A stretch of DNA of 8,262 nt from assembly GCA_028293005.1 (NCBI GenBank), contig JAQGLH010000015.1, positions 1 through 8,262 on the forward strand, read 5' to 3'. Made by a program: the position numbers and the translations under genes. The notes under the pieces were generated by a model. The model had not been told where the DNA came from. It did no database searches and saw nothing but the letters and a program-made list of their open reading frames with translations. This stretch comes from Alphaproteobacteria bacterium (GTDB lineage Bacteria > Pseudomonadota > Alphaproteobacteria > Sphingomonadales > Sphingomonadaceae). The first letter of the stretch is position 1. Each line of letters starts with the position of its first letter. Of this stretch, positions 5,937-8,262 are shown in pieces.

Positions 5937-6974
5937 GCCGAACGCGCGCTTGGCGCGGTCGCGCCAGTGGCCGCGGTGATAGGCGTCCGAGCCGAGCAAC
6001 GGCAGCACGCTGGTCGCTTCGGCGAACACCATCTGCTCGAGCGCGGTCGAGACCTTGCCCCAGCTCGCCGCTTCCTGCAGCGTCGAGGAGGAGCAGGCGC
6101 CGTCGCGCACGTCCGCGACGGTGATCTGGATCGCATATTTGTGAACCTCGACGTCGTGACCGAGAATCTCGGCGCAGACCACCGTATCCTGCGTGAAGTT
6201 CTTCGGCACGCCGCCGCCGATCATCAGCAGCCCGGTGGTGCCCGCCTTGATCTTGATGTCGGTCAGCTCGCGGAAATCGGCGATCGAATCCATCGTCAAA
6301 TATTGACGGCCGGCCTTCATCGCGTCGACCTGGTGCTTGACCAGGCCGAAGCCAGCCGAGCTGTCCGTGAACGCCGGGCAGAAGATCGGCACGTCGTGCT
6401 CGTAAGCGAGCTTGACCAGGCTGTTGTCCTTCTTGCCGTTTTCGACCAGCCACTTGCCCATTTCGCGGATGAATGCGCGCGACGAATAAGGCCGCGGCTC
6501 GAGGCTGTTGGCGATCGCACCGATCGTGTGATCGGTCTGCTGCAGCGCTTCCTCGTCGATATAGGTGTCGTAGATGCGATCGATGTAGAGCGAGCGCAGC
6601 GTATCGTCGTCGGGGACCTTGAGCGCCTGATAATGTTTGTGGCCGAGCGCCTCGAAGAAATCCATGTCGACGACGGTCGCGCCGGTCGCGACGATCGCGT
6701 CGACCATATTGTACTTCACCAGGTCGGCGTAGAGATCCATGCAGCCGCCGGCCGAGGTCGACCCCGCCACCACGAGGATGATCGAGCAATCCTTGTCGGC
6801 GAGCATCGTGTTGTAGATTTCGGTGGCACGACCGAGGTCGCGGCTGGTGAAGCTCATCTTCTTCATCGCATCGACGATCGGGCGCGCGTCGAAGCTCTTG
6901 ATGTCGATATGCTCGACCTCGGTCGAAAGCAGCTCCGCCTTGCGGGTGTCGTTGACAGGGGCCTCGTCGTTCAT
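5922..6974 (-). CDS. Deoxyhypusine synthase-like protein, probable homospermidine synthase-type polyamine enzyme
   Basis: This 350-residue protein belongs to the deoxyhypusine synthase (DHS) family, NAD-dependent enzymes that move the aminobutyl group of spermidine to an acceptor amine. The family's active-site lysine is present as Lys307 in EAASWGKV. Other recognisable blocks are VAGSTSAGGCMDLYADLV (69-86, nucleotide-binding region), CPAFTDSSAGFG (199-210, Asp204), MIGGGVPKNF (251-260) and the DGACSSSTLQEA segment (291-302, Glu301). Bacteria have no eIF5A, and DHS homologues in bacteria have been reported to make homospermidine with putrescine as acceptor, so that role is inferred here. The decarboxylase 161 bases upstream on the same strand would make the putrescine. 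Against the human enzyme as I remember it, His288 and Asp316 appear to be replaced by Asn259 and Cys294, which fits a changed acceptor. The ATG at 6974 has a good ribosome-binding site. NCBI-style names such as deoxyhypusine synthase would be misleading. Confidence 0.9.
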   Translation of the reverse strand: MNDEAPVNDTRKAELLSTEVEHIDIKSFDARPIVDAMKKMSFTSRDLGRATEIYNTMLADKDCSIILVVAGSTSAGGCMDLYADLVKYNMVDAIVATGATVVDMDFFEALGHKHYQALKVPDDDTLRSLYIDRIYDTYIDEEALQQTDHTIGAIANSLEPRPYSSRAFIREMGKWLVENGKKDNSLVKLAYEHDVPIFCPAFTDSSAGFGLVKHQVDAMKAGRQYLTMDSIADFRELTDIKIKAGTTGLLMIGGGVPKNFTQDTVVCAEILGHDVEVHKYAIQITVADVRDGACSSSTLQEAASWGKVSTALEQMVFAEATSVLPLLGSDAYHRGHWRDRAKRAFGKLFE

Positions 6975-6978
6975 TGGT

Positions 6979-6986
6979 CTTCCTTC
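6979..6986 (-). promoter_or_regulatory. Ribosome-binding site of the deoxyhypusine synthase-like gene
   Basis: On the minus strand GAAGGAAG precedes the ATG at 6974. Its AGGA core ends 6 bases before the start codon, which is good spacing and confirms this start. Confidence 0.7.
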
Positions 6987-7082
6987 GAAAATGCGCCGCC
7001 TTGGCCCGTGGGCCGTCGGTTTTTCCTAATCAAAATGCTTGGCGATCAAACGCTTGCCGCCGCTCAAAAGCCTCGCCCGACG

Positions 7083-7103
7083 CGCGCCGGAGCGGCCGGC
7101 GCG
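7083..7103 (-). terminator. Strong GC hairpin after the decarboxylase gene, possible terminator or attenuator
   Basis: A perfect 8-bp stem (cgcgccgg / ccggcgcg) with a five-base loop begins 32 bases after the decarboxylase stop, on the minus-strand transcript. The nearest uridine run (four, at 7069-7066) is about 13 bases further on, so termination would be weak. It may separate or attenuate expression of the two polyamine genes, or be a chance product of high GC content. The rest of the 6975-7135 gap shows no convincing promoter to me. Confidence 0.35.
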
Positions 7104-7135
7104 ACGTCCTGACGATTCCAAACCTTTGTGCGCTG

Positions 7136-8262
7136 CTACAGTTTCACGACGTTCGAGCGAACACTCTCGTCCTCGTCGGCGCCGTAGAGCGTGGCCATCG
7201 GCTCGTCCTCGCAGATCACCTTGAGATCCGACCCGAATCCGTTGAAGCCGGTGCGCATCGCGCAGCCATAGGCGCCGAGCATGCCGATCTCGATATAGTC
7301 GCCGGCACCGACGTCGGCCGGGAGCATGAACGGCCCGGCCATATGATCGAGATCGTCGCAGGTTGGACCGTAGAAGCTGAACGCCATGTCGCGCGCGTCC
7401 GAGCCTTCGGCACGGACCAGCTTCACCGGGAAGCGCCAGCCGATATGCGCTGCATCGAACAAGGCGCCATAGGCACCGTCGTTGATGTAGAGCTCGTCGC
7501 CGCGGCGTTTTTCGACGCGCACCAGCACGCTCCCATATTCCGCGCACAAGGCGCGGCCCGGCTCGCACCACAGCTCCGCCGAATAGCTGATCGGCAGCGC
7601 TTCGAAGCCCTTGTGGATGACGTCGAAATAGGCCTCGAGCGGCGGGGGCTCCATGCCCGGATAGGAGGAGGGGAAGCCGCCGCCGACGTCGACGATGTCG
7701 ACCGTCACCGCTGCCTCGACGATCGCGGCGCGCACGCGCGCCAGTGCCTCGCTGTAAGCGGCCGGAGACATCGCCTGGCTGCCGACATGGAAGCAGAGCC
7801 CCAGCGCGTCGGCGGCCTGGCGGGCGGCGAGCAGAAGCTCCTTCACCTCGCCCGGATCGGCGCCGAATTTGGATGCCAGACTGAGCTTCGCATGATCCGA
7901 CGACACGCGCAGGCGGACGCACAGGTTGAGATCGGTTGCGTCGCGCGTCGCGCGCATGATCTTGTGCAACTCCTCGATCGTATCGAGCGAGAAGGTGCGG
8001 ACGCCGTGGCTGAAATAGGCCTCTCGGATCGCCTCTTCAGCCTTGACCGGGTGCATGAAGCACTGGGTCGCGTCGGGCAGGGTCGTGGCGACCAGGCGTA
8101 CCTCGGCGATCGACGCCACGTCATAATGCGTGACGCCGCTTTCCCACAGCAAGGTGAGCAGATCGGGCGACGGATTCGCCTTCACCGCATAGAGCGAGCG
8201 GCCCGGAAACTTCTCGACGAAGAAGCGGGCGGCACGTCGCGCGGCGTGCGGACGGATCAGCG
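7136..8262 (-). CDS. Ornithine/lysine decarboxylase, alanine-racemase fold (PLP type III), 5' end outside window
   Basis: This pyridoxal-phosphate enzyme decarboxylates ornithine to putrescine (or lysine to cadaverine) in the cytoplasm. The frame stays open to the right edge. The GTG at 8185 cannot be the start, because it lies inside YAVKANP, whose lysine (codon 8182-8180) is the residue that binds PLP. About 375 residues are visible, and roughly 15-25 N-terminal ones are probably missing. Counting from the window edge, motifs in order are YAVKANP (24-30), FHVGSQ (157-162), DVGGGFP (191-197), EPGRALCAEYG (233-243), the signature YGPTCDDLD (297-305) with catalytic Cys302, and GAYGCAM (329-335). 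YGPTCD points to ornithine/lysine decarboxylase rather than diaminopimelate decarboxylase. The protein resembles the short Pseudomonas-type SpeC and not the long E. coli SpeC, so I give no symbol. The choice between ornithine and lysine is not settled by sequence; the downstream gene favours ornithine. Confidence 0.92.
   Translation of the reverse strand, partial: LIRPHAARRAARFFVEKFPGRSLYAVKANPSPDLLTLLWESGVTHYDVASIAEVRLVATTLPDATQCFMHPVKAEEAIREAYFSHGVRTFSLDTIEELHKIMRATRDATDLNLCVRLRVSSDHAKLSLASKFGADPGEVKELLLAARQAADALGLCFHVGSQAMSPAAYSEALARVRAAIVEAAVTVDIVDVGGGFPSSYPGMEPPPLEAYFDVIHKGFEALPISYSAELWCEPGRALCAEYGSVLVRVEKRRGDELYINDGAYGALFDAAHIGWRFPVKLVRAEGSDARDMAFSFYGPTCDDLDHMAGPFMLPADVGAGDYIEIGMLGAYGCAMRTGFNGFGSDLKVICEDEPMATLYGADEDESVRSNVVKL

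Noticed and set aside
5759..6136. A minus-strand frame ending in PKLFE-stop like the native gene end.
   Set aside because: It is an out-of-frame shadow of the deoxyhypusine synthase-like gene. Its familiar ending only reflects that copy A of the 50-bp repeat carries the duplicated last codons.
7003..7024. A + strand stem ggcc-cgtg-ggcc followed by five T residues, resembling an intrinsic terminator.
   Set aside because: The stem is only 4 bp, the T run is separated by five bases, and no + strand gene ends there.
5868..7112. A 414-codon + strand frame opposite the deoxyhypusine synthase-like gene.
   Set aside because: It is an antisense shadow: rich in Arg, Asp and Val, with no motifs, whereas the minus strand encodes a clear family member with catalytic residues and a ribosome-binding site.

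Overview
The window looks like a chromosomal segment from a GC-rich alphaproteobacterium, most probably a sphingomonad (Sphingomonas or a relative). This is inferred from the protein sequences, the codon use (nearly all third positions G or C) and a polyamine gene pair that fits the homospermidine-rich polyamine profile known for that group. I could not run a search to fix the genus. Most of the window is ordinary housekeeping sequence, and the region least explained by genes is the short gap between the two gene blocks.

Positions 1-5714, + strand, hold six closely packed genes. They are the end of a tetratricopeptide-repeat protein, ispE (isoprenoid precursor kinase), an N-formylglutamate amidohydrolase family protein, a small putative lipoprotein, the two-domain NAD(P)H-hydrate repair enzyme (nnr), and an iron-sulfur 5-methyluridine RNA methyltransferase of the TrmA/RlmD family. 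The first three overlap by 1 and 4 bases. The remaining gaps are 27, 3 and 5 bases. The block therefore looks like one transcription unit with translational coupling, although the functions are unrelated.

Positions 5715-5921 separate these genes from a convergent block. The gap contains a small palindromic element of about 110 bp. It has an exact 19-bp tandem repeat at one edge and 28-bp imperfect inverted repeats, and it resembles REP/MITE-type elements. The element lies between two direct copies of a 50-bp sequence made of the last four codons, the stop codon and the downstream hairpin of the neighbouring gene. The stretch is visibly richer in A and T than the genes around it.

Positions 5922-8262, - strand, carry an alanine-racemase-fold ornithine/lysine decarboxylase, whose 5' end runs off the right edge, and downstream of it a deoxyhypusine synthase-like protein. 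Bacteria have no eIF5A to modify, so the second enzyme is best read as a homospermidine synthase-type polyamine enzyme. The decarboxylase would supply putrescine and the second enzyme would use it.
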